NCBI RefSeq assembly: GCF_003325475.1
Contig: NZ_CP029495.1
Span: 4,712,001 to 4,776,000 of the forward strand
From: Chromobacterium phragmitis
GTDB taxonomy: Bacteria; Pseudomonadota; Gammaproteobacteria; Burkholderiales; Chromobacteriaceae
Direction: 5' to 3'
DNA: 64,000 bases
A model generated the notes under the pieces. That model made no database searches. It saw only the letters and a program-made list of their open reading frames with translations, and was not told where the DNA came from. Position numbers and translations under genes: made by a program. Shown in pieces: positions 63,957-64,000 of the stretch. Numbering within the stretch: position 1 is the first letter of the stretch; each line of letters starts with the position of its first letter.

Positions 63957-64000
63957 ATGAAATTCTCGCCATGGATCAATCGACACCAAGTTATCCTTGC
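63957..64000 (+). CDS. possible start of a further gene, cut by the window edge
   Basis: ATG 63957 opens a frame (MKFSPWINRHQVIL) that runs off the right edge. No ribosome binding site is clear, and another ATG at 63972 opens a different frame. Too little is visible to assign anything. Confidence 0.25.
   Translation, partial: MKFSPWINRHQVIL

Larger units (their letters stand above)
48626..64000. mobile_element. probable integrated element with type IVB (Dot/Icm-Tra/Trb-like) secretion genes, left part only
   Basis: From just after the fabI terminator to the right edge the sequence differs from the core: longer AT-rich spacers, many unrecognised proteins, and a set of functions typical of conjugative elements. 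These are a DotL/TrbC-type coupling ATPase, a VirB1-like transglycosylase, a TraP/DotF-like protein, an IcmV/TraX-like membrane protein and an ArdC-like ssDNA-binding protein. No integrase, relaxase, tRNA or direct-repeat boundary is visible. The left limit is set by gene content and is approximate; the element continues beyond the window. Confidence 0.6.

Noticed and set aside
1..64000. tRNA, rRNA, CRISPR arrays and insertion sequences
   Set aside because: No cloverleaf-like sequence, regularly spaced repeats or transposase were recognised; short tRNA genes could still be missed by eye.

Overview
The window reads as a chromosomal segment of a GC-rich betaproteobacterium, most like Chromobacterium or a close relative (Neisseriales). 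This is judged from the gene set, codon use and protein flavour; no rRNA or tRNA gene is visible to confirm it. From 1 to about 48.6 kb it is ordinary core chromosome with dense, well-spaced housekeeping genes. From about 48.6 kb to the right edge gene density falls, AT-rich intergenic stretches appear, and most proteins are unfamiliar. This second part looks like one end of an integrated conjugative or genomic island carrying type IVB (Dot/Icm, IncI Tra/Trb-like) secretion parts.

Core part, left to right. A truncated enoyl-CoA hydratase and a TauE/SafE-like membrane protein are followed by a zinc-uptake operon read leftward (zur, CobW-type GTPase, a His-rich small membrane protein, znuC, znuB, znuA) with a Zur-like palindrome in front. 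Two tandem cytochrome c'-type genes follow. Next is a thiol-redox module: a two-component system divergent from dsbD, a TlpA-like protein with a degenerate Lgt-fold N-terminus, and dsbG, with a PmrA-type direct-repeat box in the shared promoter. Then come a cytochrome b561, tyrS, a methyltransferase, the recR, ybaB and dnaX group, mltB, hrcA, recA and recX, an SRPBCC protein, alaS, a GNAT acetyltransferase, a solute-binding protein and a second TauE/SafE protein.

The complete potassium system (a 30-codon leader ORF, kdpF, A, B, C, D, E) occupies 29.2-37.4 kb and has a near-perfect match to the E. coli KdpE operator upstream. A possible small RNA lies just after it. The core continues with a MATE pump, murB, a HAD phosphatase, a MAPEG protein, a CbiM-like permease, nadC, a GGDEF diguanylate cyclase, a Nudix hydrolase, rho, trxA and fabI.

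Island part. After the strong fabI terminator come an IcmV/TraX-like membrane protein, two unknown proteins, a DotL/TrbC-type coupling ATPase, a coiled-coil membrane protein, an HTH regulator, a VirB1-type lytic transglycosylase and an unknown protein, all but the two early unknowns read leftward. Divergently there follow a TraP/DotF-like protein, a bactofilin, an ArdC-like ssDNA-binding protein, several unknowns, and a Tat-exported M15/YcbK-like peptidase. Two rightward genes are each split by an apparent -1 frameshift exactly at a poly-C tract (C8 and C7). A 544-base non-coding gap with a perfect 10-bp inverted repeat is an oriT-like candidate. No integrase, relaxase or right boundary is in view, so the island call is an inference.
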